A DNA stretch of 64,000 bases from Ornatilinea apprima (GTDB lineage Bacteria; Chloroflexota; Anaerolineae; Anaerolineales; Anaerolineaceae): NCBI RefSeq assembly GCF_001306115.1, contig NZ_LGCL01000023.1, positions 62,001 through 126,000 of the forward strand, written 5' to 3'. How positions within the stretch are numbered: the first letter of the stretch is position 1; each line of letters opens with the position of its first letter. The notes beneath the pieces are model-generated. The model worked only from the letters and a program-made list of their open reading frames with translations, searched no databases and was not told the origin of the DNA. Shown here piece after piece: positions 50,881-60,353 of the stretch. Position numbers and translations under genes: made by a program.

Positions 50881-51630
50881 AGCAGACCTGAGGGCCTGGG
50901 AATGTCACCTCGCCGTGGAGGGCTTCCCATGGGATTTCAGGCGTTCTGAAACAACAATAAATCCACCCTGAATTGTTTCCGCCTAAAGAACGATAAGACT
51001 ATCGTTAATAATCGAGTTGTACCATTGCTCCGCCCCTCCGACATTGCGTGCAGAAAGAGCGCAATTCGAATGGCATTCGAGAGAATGACAGGACTGTCTG
51101 ACCCCAGCCTTGCCGGGCAGGGTCAGAAAGCGGTGTTGGATTGATTCAGCAGTATAGCGGGCTGGCGCTTTGCGCCGGTCCGCAGGTGAGCTGCGTTAAG
51201 AAATTAACGCACTCAATGAGGATTGTGTGGGAAACAATACTGGCTGAAGTGCACAGTCCCCCTTCCCAACCACTAACAAAACGCTGCTGTCAATTCTCTT
51301 GCCACTCAAGATAAACAGTCTCCTTTGTGCAAACACAAGCTCTGCGTCCTCCCGTCTAAAGCGGGGTGACGTCTGAGGTGAACACCAACTGCGTGTTCAA
51401 ATCAAAACCAGATAAAGTGTGCTTGCTCCCCCGTACAGAAGAGCAGTCTACAGATAAATCGTTTCCGAATTTGGGTGTAAGTAGTTTTGCTATCCCCCTC
51501 CAACGGAACTTACGATACTCATTCTACTTCCACAAACCGATGATGTCAATAAAAAAATCGGACATTAACATCACATTAAAGAAAATCATTATTAAACTCA
51601 CCCATTTAAGACTCAATTGTCATCATTCGG

Positions 51631-53034
51631 TCACAATTGGGGCGCAACTGGAAAAACAATCCGGAAAGTTGTGCCTTCCCCAACCACCGATTCCACTGCC
51701 ACCCTGCCGCCCTGGGCCTCGACCAGGGCTTTCACAATCGCCAACCCAAGGCCCGAGCCACCGCCCGCGTCCTGGCGGGAACGGTCCACGCGGTAAAATC
51801 GGTCAAACACGAGGTTGAGTTCTTCCGGCGGGATACCCTGGCCGGTATCGCTGACCGAGAAGCAAACGGCGCCATCCTTAAGCTCCGCGCTCATGGTAAT
51901 TTGGCCCCCGGCAGGAGTGAACTGGAATGCGTTGATAATCAGATTCGACAGGACCTGCATCATGCGCGCCTCATCCAGATTCAAGTCCGGCAGACCCTCG
52001 GGCGCGTGAAGCTGAATGGCAATCTGATTCTGTTCAGCCCGGTGCTGGAAAGGCAGCGCGGCGCGTTCCAGAATGGTTTGGGGAGAAATCGATTGGGGAT
52101 GAATGGGCAGCTCGCCGGCATCCACCTGGGATAAGAGGCGCAGGTCGTTGACCAGAGCCTCCAGACGCTCAATCTCATTGTAGATGAGAGAAAGGCGCTG
52201 CGGGGTGGGTTTGAGCACGCCGTCGCGCATCGATTCAATGTAACCGGCAATCACGGTCAGCGGTGTGCGCAAGTCGTGCGCGATGTCAGCCGTCATCTGG
52301 CGGCGCTGTTTGTTCGCGCGCGAGACTTCCAGGCTCATCTGGTTGAAGGCAGCTGCCAGTTCTCCCAATTCATCTTTTGAGCGCACCTCCACCTCCTGCT
52401 CCAGGTCACCGGAGGCCATATTCTGAGCGGCGCGGGTCAGCTGGCGCAGCGGCCGGGCCATCGTCCGCGAAAGAATAACCGCCAGCACAACGGCAATGGC
52501 CACAGCAATTAGGGTCGCTTCCAGCACAGCGCGGTTGGAGCGTTCAATAAATCGGGTTTCTTCCGGGGTCAGTTGCGGGTCGCGCGGCAATGGGAGCATG
52601 GTGCCAATCACCTGCCCTTCATACTGGATGGATGTGCCGCTGGCAATCAGCTCCTCTGAAACACGCATGCCCAGGGGGTAATCCGGTTCGGCTGCCAAAA
52701 CCACAAATCCATTCGTATCGATCAGCGCAAAGAAGTTGCGGCGGTCTTCAGGGTGTCGGACTTCTCCCTCGCGGTTCTCCGGCGGCGGCCCACCCCCCGG
52801 ATTCATAAACGAATAGCGGGCGGTTTGCCAATATTCCTGCACGCCCTCCCAGGAGGAATTGGCCGCGTAATACTGGGTCAGGCCTTCCTGCACGTCGCTG
52901 GTTAACTGATCGATCACAAAGCGGTTGAAGCGGTCCAGGTTGGTGGCGCGCAGCACGATCATGATGGTAAAGGTGGAAATCACCGCCACCAGAACAAAAG
53001 CTACCGTCAATTTGAAGAATATCGATCTATGCAT
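51631..53034 (-). CDS. Sensor histidine kinase (HAMP, HisKA, HATPase)
   Basis: 467 residues: membrane helices at about 8-29 and 178-200 flank a 145-residue outside sensor domain, then a HAMP domain, the phospho-acceptor DIAHDLRTPLTV, N box NLIINAFQFTP and G boxes DTGQGIP and GGGSGLGLAIVK. All catalytic residues are present. The gene starts two bases after the response-regulator gene ends, so the pair is one operon, divergent from the triple-adaptor ABC exporter, its likely target. Confidence 0.93.
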   Translation of the reverse strand: MHRSIFFKLTVAFVLVAVISTFTIMIVLRATNLDRFNRFVIDQLTSDVQEGLTQYYAANSSWEGVQEYWQTARYSFMNPGGGPPPENREGEVRHPEDRRNFFALIDTNGFVVLAAEPDYPLGMRVSEELIASGTSIQYEGQVIGTMLPLPRDPQLTPEETRFIERSNRAVLEATLIAVAIAVVLAVILSRTMARPLRQLTRAAQNMASGDLEQEVEVRSKDELGELAAAFNQMSLEVSRANKQRRQMTADIAHDLRTPLTVIAGYIESMRDGVLKPTPQRLSLIYNEIERLEALVNDLRLLSQVDAGELPIHPQSISPQTILERAALPFQHRAEQNQIAIQLHAPEGLPDLNLDEARMMQVLSNLIINAFQFTPAGGQITMSAELKDGAVCFSVSDTGQGIPPEELNLVFDRFYRVDRSRQDAGGGSGLGLAIVKALVEAQGGRVAVESVVGEGTTFRIVFPVAPQL

Positions 53035-53036
53035 GC

Positions 53037-53726
53037 TTAACTAATCTCTTTTGAAAACCGGTATCCTACCCCAAAAACCGATTCAATATACTGCGGTTCG
53101 GCCGGATTGGGTTCAATCTTCTTCCGTAGATTGCGGATATGGACATTCAGGGTGCGCTCCAAGCCGGTGAAGCCGCTCTCGAAGAGAGAATCGACCAGTT
53201 GGCTGCGGGTAAACACACGCCCAGGGGACTTCATCAAGCTGGCCAGCAAATCAAACTCGATGGGAGTCAATGAAACCGGCCTGTCATTGAGCGAAACTTC
53301 GTGCGTCGTCAGATTCATGCGCAGACCGGCATGCTGAAGGCATTCTTCTTGCTCCGGGGCCGCTTCAGAACGGCGAAACACAGAATGGATGCGTGCCAGC
53401 AGCTCGCGCATGCGGAAGGGCTTTACCACATAATCGTCCGCGCCAAGCTCCAGACCCAAAACCGCGTCGGTCTCTTCCTGGCGGGCGGTGATGATGATCA
53501 CCGGTGTACGCGCTTCTTTGCGATACTGGCGAATAAATTCATAGCCATCCATTTTCGGCATCATGATATCCAATAAAATCAGGTCCGGCTTCACATGGCG
53601 CGCGGTGTAAAGCGCGTTTTCACCGTTATCGGCTTCCACAATCCGGTAACCCTGCTCCGCTAAATATTCGCGCAATAACTGTCGAACGCTGGACTTGTCA
53701 TCTACAACCAGGATGGTTGAACTCAT
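53037..53726 (-). CDS. OmpR/PhoB-family response regulator
   Basis: 229 residues: a receiver domain (ILVVDDKSS, phospho-acceptor Asp in DLILLDIMMPKMDG) and a C-terminal winged helix (NVHIRNLRKKIEPNP, VFGVGYRF). GAGGAAGGAAA precedes the ATG at 53726, preferred over an upstream in-frame start at 53741. OmpR-type regulators bind direct repeats with an 11-base period, and two such boxes lie in the promoter region shared with the exporter operon. Confidence 0.93.
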   Translation of the reverse strand: MSSTILVVDDKSSVRQLLREYLAEQGYRIVEADNGENALYTARHVKPDLILLDIMMPKMDGYEFIRQYRKEARTPVIIITARQEETDAVLGLELGADDYVVKPFRMRELLARIHSVFRRSEAAPEQEECLQHAGLRMNLTTHEVSLNDRPVSLTPIEFDLLASLMKSPGRVFTRSQLVDSLFESGFTGLERTLNVHIRNLRKKIEPNPAEPQYIESVFGVGYRFSKEIS

Positions 53727-53777
53727 TTTCCTTCCTCGCAATCACAATCGGCTGAGGCTAAACGTATCACAGACTTG

Positions 53778-53794
53778 TTCAGATTTGGTTCAGG
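53778..53794 (+). promoter_or_regulatory. Response-regulator box 1 (11-bp direct repeat)
   Basis: TTCAGA-TTTGG-TTCAGG: the hexamer repeats with an 11-base period, the spacing bound by OmpR/PhoB-type dimers. It lies 52-68 bases upstream of the response-regulator start. Confidence 0.6.
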
Positions 53795-53857
53795 CGCCAA
53801 AGTAAATTTCCGCGCCGCCCGGCCCCCGCCAGCCACATACACAAGATATATAGACGC

Positions 53858-53874
53858 TCTAAACCAAATCTAAA
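53858..53874 (-). promoter_or_regulatory. Response-regulator box 2 (11-bp direct repeat)
   Basis: On the minus strand TTTAGA-TTTGG-TTTAGA, identical to box 1 in 14 of 17 positions but in opposite orientation. It lies 93-109 bases upstream of the first adaptor gene, with TACGAT 11 bases beyond as a possible -10. Confidence 0.6.
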
Positions 53875-53966
53875 TCACCAGCGCCTACGATTAACTCGAT
53901 CCTAGAAAAGCATTGATGATGATCGCATTTCCGTTGACTCGATTCAAAACCGTTTGGAGGCCTTGC

Positions 53967-55403
53967 ATGTCATTGTCATTAAAGAAGATAACAGGTTTTT
54001 TCACAAAAAACAAAAGGAACACGGTTATTGGGGCCGTCGTGGTGGTGACTCTACTGGTTGTCGCCAGCGCGCTGGCCTTTTTCAAACCAGCGGTGGGGGC
54101 CGTCGCAACGGCCACGGCCGAAGCCGCCGCCACACCCAAATACTACACGGCATCCGTCAGCGTGGGAGATATTGAACTCAGCGCCTCCGGGTCGGGAAAC
54201 TTAATATCCAACTCGGTGGTGGAACTAGCCTTTTCAACCTCCGGCACGGTAACCCGCCTGTATGTTCAACCCGGGGACATGGTGAAGACCGGCGACCTGC
54301 TCGCAGAGCTGAACGCCTCAAAAGAACTGCAAGCCGAGGTCGCCAGCAGGAAGTTAGCCGTGATTGAAGCCCAACAGGCGTTGAACCAACTGCAACAGAA
54401 CGCCGAAGTGAGCCTGGCCAGCGCCTTCGAGGCGTACGTTACCGCCAAAGCGGATTATGAAGAGGCGCTCTTCAACAGCCAGCGCACCGCTTACTCGCGC
54501 TGCGACCAACAGACCACCACCCGCCTGGCGCAAACCCTGGAAAGAGCCACGGAGCAATTGAAAAAACTGACCGATACAACCACAGAAGAATATACAGAAG
54601 CCAAGAACAACTACGAAACCGCCTCCGCCAATTATACCTACTGTGTTTCGTACAGCGAGGACGAAAAGACGCTTGCCAACGCCGCCCTGTCGGTGGCCGA
54701 AGCCACCTTGAAACAGGCGGAAGCCACCTATAACAAGTTAAAAGAAGCCTCGGGGGTTGACCCGGAAGAACTGGCGCTGGCGGAAGCCAACCTATCCAAC
54801 GCGCAGTCAAAGCTGGAAATTGCCCAGGAAAACCTGAATGGCACCACCCTCATCGCCCCGATGGATGGGACGGTGATATCCATCGCGGCCGGTGAAGGCC
54901 AACGGGTAGAGGCCACAACTTTCATCACCATCGCCGATCTCAAAGACCTGATGATGGAAGTCTCGGTGGACGAATCAGACCTGTCCTTCCTGACCCCCGG
55001 GACCCACGCGGAAATGGAATTTGATTCCATCGCCAACACGGTGTTCAGCGGCAGCGTGATCCAGGTTGACCCCACGCTCAGCGAATCGATGGAATATAAA
55101 CTGGCAACCGGCAAAATCCGCATGGATATTGAAAACAACCCTGCCGCGGAGCAGCTGCTGCTGGGATTGAACGCGTCGGTTACGTTGATTAAAGAAAGAG
55201 CCGAAAACGCGCTGCTGGTTCCGCTGGAAGCCGTGCGCGACCTGGGGAATGGCAATACCGCCGTCTTTGTGGTGGGCGCGGATGGGAATTTGACCTTCCG
55301 GGCAGTGGAAGTGGGGATCACCACTGAAACCCAGGCGCAGATTTTGAGCGGTCTGCAAGAAGGGGATACCGTCTCTACCGGCCTGGTTTCCACCAATTCA
55401 TAA
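53967..55403 (+). CDS. HlyD/MacA-like adaptor protein 1 of 3
   Basis: TTGGAGG at 53954-53960 sets the ATG at 53967 (478 residues). An N-terminal membrane helix (about 20-40), first lipoyl half (TVTRLYVQPGDMVKTGD), a coiled-coil hairpin of about 190 residues, second lipoyl half (GTTLIAPMDGTVISIAAGEG) and beta-barrel follow. The hairpin holds Cys 179 (YSRCDQQTT) and Cys 226 (YTYCVSYSEDE), a pair shared by all three adaptors here. First gene of the exporter operon facing the two-component genes. Confidence 0.87.
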   Translation: MSLSLKKITGFFTKNKRNTVIGAVVVVTLLVVASALAFFKPAVGAVATATAEAAATPKYYTASVSVGDIELSASGSGNLISNSVVELAFSTSGTVTRLYVQPGDMVKTGDLLAELNASKELQAEVASRKLAVIEAQQALNQLQQNAEVSLASAFEAYVTAKADYEEALFNSQRTAYSRCDQQTTTRLAQTLERATEQLKKLTDTTTEEYTEAKNNYETASANYTYCVSYSEDEKTLANAALSVAEATLKQAEATYNKLKEASGVDPEELALAEANLSNAQSKLEIAQENLNGTTLIAPMDGTVISIAAGEGQRVEATTFITIADLKDLMMEVSVDESDLSFLTPGTHAEMEFDSIANTVFSGSVIQVDPTLSESMEYKLATGKIRMDIENNPAAEQLLLGLNASVTLIKERAENALLVPLEAVRDLGNGNTAVFVVGADGNLTFRAVEVGITTETQAQILSGLQEGDTVSTGLVSTNS

Positions 55404-55414
55404 AGGTGAACAAG

Positions 55415-56866
55415 ATGACTGAGAGTAAATCAAAGCAGCCCACAAACCCCGGCCGGCGGCGCAGGCAGATTGCCATGATTACCGTGGCGCTGACTGCCCT
55501 TCTGGTTGCGGCAGCCTGGTTGTGGCAGCGGCAGCAGGCGCAAAACGCCAGCGCGCCGATCTACCAGACCAGCGTAGTGCGCCGGGGAGACCTGGTTCTG
55601 ACCGTAACCGGAACCGGGAATCTGGCCGCGACCAGCATCCAGGAACTGGCTTTCCCGGTTTCGGGCAAGGTGGCCGAAGTGAACGTGCAGGTTGGCGATG
55701 AGGTGAAAGCCGGGCAGGTGCTGGCCGTGTTGGATAACCTGGACGAGCTGGCACTTGAAGTCGAGACACAGCAATTGGCTGTAAAGGCAGCGGAAAAAGA
55801 GCTGGAAACACTGCTGGCGAGCGCGGATCGCTCTTTAGCAGAGGCGCAGATTGCGCTTTCCGACGCACAGGCCAGTTATGAAGAGGCCAAAGCAAATTTA
55901 CACCAAAAAGGTGATGGCCGCTGCAGTAAAGACCTGACGGAATCGTATTTCTACGCCTATTTGCGCGCCAAAATCGAGGCAGACAAATGGGAGAACTATT
56001 ACAACGATGGCGTCGGATACGGAACCAACTTTGTGCTTGAACACCTGCAGCCCTTGTTGGAGGAGAAAAACCAGGCTTACCAGAATTGGAAATACTGCGA
56101 AGCCTACACCGAACAGGAAATCCTTGAATCGGAAGCCAACCTGGCCACAGCCGAGGCAGCGGTTCACCTGGCCCAGGCGCAATTGGAAGAGCAGTCAGCC
56201 AACGGCGGTGTTTCAGCCGCCAGCCTGGAACTGGCGCAAGCCGAGCTGGAAAGCGCCCAAGCCGCCCTGGCAGAAGCAGAAGAGAACCTGACCGGCGCAA
56301 CGTTGACGGCGCCGTTCGACGGCGTGGTGACAGAAGTGGCCGCCAACGCGGGCGAAACCGTGGATTCTGACACGTTCATTCAAATCGCGGACCTGTATCA
56401 CCCTGCTGTTGAAATCCAAATCGACGAAGTGGACCTGCAAAACATTGCCGAAGGCTGTACGGCCGAGGTCATGTTCGACGCGATCCCGGACCGGATCTTT
56501 AGCGGAGAGATCACCAACATCTTCCCCACCCTGGTGTCCGTGTTCGATTTTGACACCCTGTCTGGCATGGTAAGCCTGGAAGACCAAATCACCGCTTCCG
56601 GTAAGATCCTGCCCAGTGGATTAAGCTCGCTGGTCGACTTGAAATGCCGCAGCGCCAGCAACGCCCTGTATATTCCACTGGAGGCGCTGCACTACAGCGA
56701 AAATGGGGATGGCTTTGTGTATGTCTTGAACGCGCAGGGTGCAGCAGAGATGAGAAAAGTGAGCACCGGCCTGGAGACGATCACCGCGGTGGAAGTAACC
56801 AGCGGCCTGAGTGAAGGCGAAATTGTAATTACCTCCGGGGTCAGCCCCGAATCTTCTCAATCGTAA
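55415..56866 (+). CDS. HlyD/MacA-like adaptor protein 2 of 3
   Basis: 483 residues from the ATG at 55415 (AAGGTG upstream; GTG at 55406 possible), 11 bases after gene 1 ends. The layout is as in adaptor 1: membrane helix (IAMITVALTALLVAAAWLW), lipoyl half (GKVAEVNVQVGDEVKAGQ), hairpin, lipoyl half (GATLTAPFDGVVTEVAANAG), barrel. Hairpin cysteines are Cys 170 (GDGRCSKD) and Cys 228 (WKYCEAYTEQE). Two further Cys lie in the barrel (AEGCTAE, DLKCRSA). Clearly diverged from its neighbours, so it is an old paralogue. Confidence 0.86.
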   Translation: MTESKSKQPTNPGRRRRQIAMITVALTALLVAAAWLWQRQQAQNASAPIYQTSVVRRGDLVLTVTGTGNLAATSIQELAFPVSGKVAEVNVQVGDEVKAGQVLAVLDNLDELALEVETQQLAVKAAEKELETLLASADRSLAEAQIALSDAQASYEEAKANLHQKGDGRCSKDLTESYFYAYLRAKIEADKWENYYNDGVGYGTNFVLEHLQPLLEEKNQAYQNWKYCEAYTEQEILESEANLATAEAAVHLAQAQLEEQSANGGVSAASLELAQAELESAQAALAEAEENLTGATLTAPFDGVVTEVAANAGETVDSDTFIQIADLYHPAVEIQIDEVDLQNIAEGCTAEVMFDAIPDRIFSGEITNIFPTLVSVFDFDTLSGMVSLEDQITASGKILPSGLSSLVDLKCRSASNALYIPLEALHYSENGDGFVYVLNAQGAAEMRKVSTGLETITAVEVTSGLSEGEIVITSGVSPESSQS

Positions 56867-56898
56867 TAATTCATTCCATTGAACTTTTTGGAGGAACT

Positions 56899-58317
56899 GT
56901 GAACTTAAACGCACTGAAACCAATAACCTGGAAAAAAGGTCTCATCCTGGGAGGAGCGGCGGTCATCCTGCTGGGCGGCGCCGCCTATCTGATGTGGGGA
57001 CTCAACGCCAGCGACACGGCCGCGAGCGGCCAGACCACGTATGAAACCTCGCCGGTGAGAAGTGGAAACCTCACGATTTCCGCCTCCGGCAGCGGCACTT
57101 CTGTCGCCGGGCAAGAATTGAACCTGAGCTTTTCCACATCAGGCACGGTCTCGGCTGTTCATGTGCAAACCGGCGATCAGGTGAAAGAAGGCGACTTGCT
57201 GGCCGAACTGATTTCGGATGAAAGTCTGGACGTCCAACTGCTGGAAGCCAAAATCAATCTGGAAAACGCCGAACAGGCCCTGGAAGACCTGAAAACCAAC
57301 GCGCAAACCACCTTAGCCGAAGCGCAGATTGCGGTTGTGGAAGCACAAGAAGCCTATGAAGACGCAAAATCAGCTGTGGTATATGAAGGCCAGGCGCGCT
57401 GTGATGAAGACACCACCCAGGCCTATTACCAGGAGTATTGGGAGGTTCAGCAAAAACTGGACCGCTACACCCAGGCAGATTATGACAACTCCACAATTTA
57501 TCTGAGTGAAATCCAACCCCTGGTGCAAGAGCGCAACTCCAGATATGCCACCTACGCGTACTGTGCCAACTTCACAGAATATGAGATCGCCGGTTCACAA
57601 GCCGAATTGACCAAAGCGGAGGCGGTATTGAAAGAAGCCAAAGCTGCGCTGGCCGCGTTGGAAGCCAACAATGGTGTTGACCCGGATGAACTGGCGCTGG
57701 CCGAAAACAAGGTCAAAAGTGCGCAGATGGCCCTGGAAAAAGCACAGGCCAACTTGGACGGGGTGAAGATCGTAGCGCCCTTCGACGGGACGATTCTCAG
57801 TGTGGCTGGCGAAAGCGGAGACGACTACGAATCGGGTACCTTCATCACAATCGGCGACCTGAACCACCCCAACGTGGAATTTTATGTGGATGAAACTGAT
57901 ATGGACAAAGTGGGCGTGGGTTATGTGGCCAACGTGGTGTTCGATGCTTTCCCTGACACAACCTACAGCGGCGAGGTTGTGCAGGTAAACCCCTACATCG
58001 AAACCAGCGGGAATTCAAAAGTGCTGAAAGGTCTGGTCAAAATCACCCTCCAGAACGCGGACCAAAGCATTTACCTGCCCGAAGGGCTGAGCGCATACGT
58101 GGATATTATCGGCGGGGAAGCCACCAATGCCCTGCTGGTGTCGGTGGACGCTCTGCACAAACAGGACGATGGAAGCTATCTGGTTTACCTGCTGCAAAAC
58201 GGGCAGCCCGTTGAACAGCCGGTTGAAATTGGCCTGATGGATTACACCTACGCCGAGGTGCTTTCTGGCCTCAGCCTGGGACAAGAAGTGGTTACGCAAA
58301 TTGTGGAGTCGAAATGA
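56899..58317 (+). CDS. HlyD/MacA-like adaptor protein 3 of 3
   Basis: A GTG start with GGAGG four bases upstream; 472 residues. Same domain order: membrane helix (GLILGGAAVILLGGAAYLMW), lipoyl half (SAVHVQTGDQVKEGD), hairpin with Cys 168 (QARCDEDTTQAYY) and Cys 222 (YAYCANFTEYE), lipoyl half (GVKIVAPFDGTILSVAGESG), barrel. Its stop overlaps the ATPase start (ATGA), so it is translationally linked to the transporter and may be the primary partner. Confidence 0.86.
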   Translation: MNLNALKPITWKKGLILGGAAVILLGGAAYLMWGLNASDTAASGQTTYETSPVRSGNLTISASGSGTSVAGQELNLSFSTSGTVSAVHVQTGDQVKEGDLLAELISDESLDVQLLEAKINLENAEQALEDLKTNAQTTLAEAQIAVVEAQEAYEDAKSAVVYEGQARCDEDTTQAYYQEYWEVQQKLDRYTQADYDNSTIYLSEIQPLVQERNSRYATYAYCANFTEYEIAGSQAELTKAEAVLKEAKAALAALEANNGVDPDELALAENKVKSAQMALEKAQANLDGVKIVAPFDGTILSVAGESGDDYESGTFITIGDLNHPNVEFYVDETDMDKVGVGYVANVVFDAFPDTTYSGEVVQVNPYIETSGNSKVLKGLVKITLQNADQSIYLPEGLSAYVDIIGGEATNALLVSVDALHKQDDGSYLVYLLQNGQPVEQPVEIGLMDYTYAEVLSGLSLGQEVVTQIVESK

Positions 58318-59102
58318 CAGCGATGAATCCAATCATTGAGACCGTTGAGATCAAGAAAATCTACGGGATGGGCGATGTGCAGGTGGCCGCGCTGGACGGC
58401 CTGAGCATTCGTATTCTACCTGGGGAATTTGTGGCCATTATGGGGCCAAGCGGATCGGGAAAAAGCACGTTGATGAACATTCTTGCCTGTCTCGACCACC
58501 CCAGCGAGGGACAATATTACCTGGATGGCAAAGATGTGAGTGGACTAAGCCGGCGCGAGCTGGCCGAGATTCGCAACCAGAAATTGGGTTTTGTTTTCCA
58601 ATCATACAACTTGCTGCCGCGCTTGAGCGCGCTTGAAAATGTGATCCTGCCCATTATGTACCAACACCATAGCAGCATGCCGCCGGAAGAACGCCTGGAA
58701 CGCGGTAAAGCAGCGCTGGATGTGGTGGGACTGGCCAATCGTGCCCACCATCTTCCCAAAGAACTTTCCGGCGGGCAGCAGCAGCGTGTGGCGATTGCCA
58801 GAGCGTTGATCAACGACCCGGTCTTAATTCTGGCCGATGAGCCAACCGGCAACCTGGACTCGAAATCAAGCGTGGAGATTATTGATTTGTTGAACGGCCT
58901 TAACGAGCGCGGCAGAACAATTGTGATGGTAACCCACGAACCGGATATCGCCAGTTACACCAAACGCATCCTGCATATTCGGGATGGAAAGCTGGAGTTT
59001 GACCATTTGAACGGGCATTCCCGCTCGAAACTAACCAAAGAAGCGGGCGCGGGCAGCCAAGCCGGCGCGCCCAAAACCGAGTTATTGGGAGGTGAGGCGT
59101 GA
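58314..59102 (+). CDS. MacB-type ABC exporter ATPase
   Basis: 262 residues: Walker [10 protein letters not shown], signature [15 protein letters not shown], Walker [13 protein letters not shown] and H-loop VTHEP. A short C-terminal tail ([18 protein letters not shown]) follows the domain. It overlaps the third adaptor gene and the permease gene, so all three are made together. Confidence 0.92.
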   Translation: MTAMNPIIETVEIKKIYGMGDVQVAALDGLSIRILPGEFVAIMGPSGSGKSTLMNILACLDHPSEGQYYLDGKDVSGLSRRELAEIRNQKLGFVFQSYNLLPRLSALENVILPIMYQHHSSMPPEERLERGKAALDVVGLANRAHHLPKELSGGQQQRVAIARALINDPVLILADEPTGNLDSKSSVEIIDLLNGLNERGRTIVMVTHEPDIASYTKRILHIRDGKLEFDHLNGHSRSKLTKEAGAGSQAGAPKTELLGGEA

Positions 59103-60331
59103 TTCTCAAAGAAGTGTTTAGAGCATCCTGGAAAAGCATTTTATCCAATAAGTCGCGGTCACTGCTGACCATGCTGGGGGTGATTATTGGTGTGGCGGCG
59201 GTGATTGTAATGATGGCGATCAGCGCCGGAACCGAGGCCACCATTTCTGATGCAATCACCGGCCTGGGATCAAACCTGTTATTTGTGCGCTCTTCGATGA
59301 TGCGCGGCGGGCCTGGCGAGCCGGGCACCAACCGCCAGAACCTGGTCTACGAGGACGTTACCGCCATCTCCGAGCAGATCAGCGGCGTCGCCGGTGTTAC
59401 TGTCGACCAGACCTCATCGGTAACCATCAAGTTTGGCAACAACGCCCTGGAAGACATCGCACTGGTGGGAACCACCCCGGACTACACCGTGGTGCGCGAT
59501 GTAGAAGTGGATGAAGGGCGCTTCTTCACCGAAAACGAAGTTGACCGCACCCAAAAAGTGGTGGTGTTGGGGTCGGCGGTGGCGGAAGAGCTGTTTGGCA
59601 GTGAAGATCCCATCGGCCAATTGGTCACTGTGGATGATGTGCGCTTAACGGTTGTAGGTGTGATGAAGGAAAAGGGGCTGGTGTCGGGTGTCAATTTCGA
59701 CGAGCAGATTTACACCCCCATCAGCGTGGTCTTTTCCAAATTCGTGCCTAACCAGTTCGCGCGCATCTTTGGCAACGATATTCGCATGATCTATGTGTCG
59801 GTGGAAGATGGCGCGAATATGGAAGAGGTCTCGGACCAAATTTTGCGCCTGCTCGCCAAGCGTAAAGAAGTGAGCCTGGATGAAGCAACCTTCACCATCC
59901 AATCGCAAGAAGATATCATCGAAACGCAGGAATCGACCACCGAGTCCTTCCGCAATCTGCTGGCATGGGTGGCTGGTGTCTCGCTGATCGTGGGCGGCAT
60001 CGGAATTATGAACATCATGCTGGTCAGCGTAACCGAACGCACGCGCGAAATTGGCCTGCGCCAGGCCATCGGTGCCACACCCGGCGATATTCAAATTCAA
60101 TTTCTTTCCGAAGCCTTGATGTTAAGCCTGATCGGCGGTCTGCTGGGCGTGTTGGCCGGCGTAGGTGGTTCAATTTTGTTCGGCCAGTTCGGCGGCATGC
60201 GCACCGTGATTGTGCCGTACTCCATCGCGCTGTCCTTCACCTCGGCTGCCCTGGTGGGCATCTTCTTCGGATATATGCCCGCCCGCCGCGCCTCGCAGCT
60301 TGACCCAATTGAAGCCTTAAGACACGACTGA
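59099..60331 (+). CDS. MacB-type ABC exporter permease
   Basis: 410 residues: N-terminal helix (LLTMLGVIIGVAAVIVMMAI), the MacB periplasmic domain and three C-terminal helices, with the coupling segment VTERTREIGLRQAIGATPGDI. A GTG start overlaps the ATPase stop. In MacB the ATPase is fused; here it is separate, as in many single-membrane bacteria. One permease suggests a homodimer, in contrast to the heterodimeric TetR-controlled system at 10-15 kb. Confidence 0.9.
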   Translation: MILKEVFRASWKSILSNKSRSLLTMLGVIIGVAAVIVMMAISAGTEATISDAITGLGSNLLFVRSSMMRGGPGEPGTNRQNLVYEDVTAISEQISGVAGVTVDQTSSVTIKFGNNALEDIALVGTTPDYTVVRDVEVDEGRFFTENEVDRTQKVVVLGSAVAEELFGSEDPIGQLVTVDDVRLTVVGVMKEKGLVSGVNFDEQIYTPISVVFSKFVPNQFARIFGNDIRMIYVSVEDGANMEEVSDQILRLLAKRKEVSLDEATFTIQSQEDIIETQESTTESFRNLLAWVAGVSLIVGGIGIMNIMLVSVTERTREIGLRQAIGATPGDIQIQFLSEALMLSLIGGLLGVLAGVGGSILFGQFGGMRTVIVPYSIALSFTSAALVGIFFGYMPARRASQLDPIEALRHD

Positions 60332-60353
60332 TACCGATATAAAGGAAAAACCA

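Larger units (their letters stand above)
50674..51630 (-). other. 957-base non-coding region rich in inverted repeats
   Basis: No convincing gene on either strand. It holds at least seven perfect dyads (50802-50815, 50867-50880, 50989-51006, 51066-51080, 51098-51126, 51162-51178, 51192-51211) and a 17-base tandem repeat. It should contain the promoter and leader of the polysaccharide operon and the 3' end of the histidine-kinase gene. I could not match it to a known riboswitch. Confidence 0.55.

Noticed and set aside
50760..50960. Possible cyclic-di-GMP or other known riboswitch before the polysaccharide operon
   Set aside because: Some fragments looked similar (GTGCAAAACCC, GCAAAGC), but the conserved core of the class I cyclic-di-GMP motif could not be assembled on either strand.
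51366..51818. 150-codon plus-strand reading frame
   Set aside because: Its second half is antisense to the histidine-kinase gene and shows repetitive Pro/Gly sequence typical of a shadow frame.
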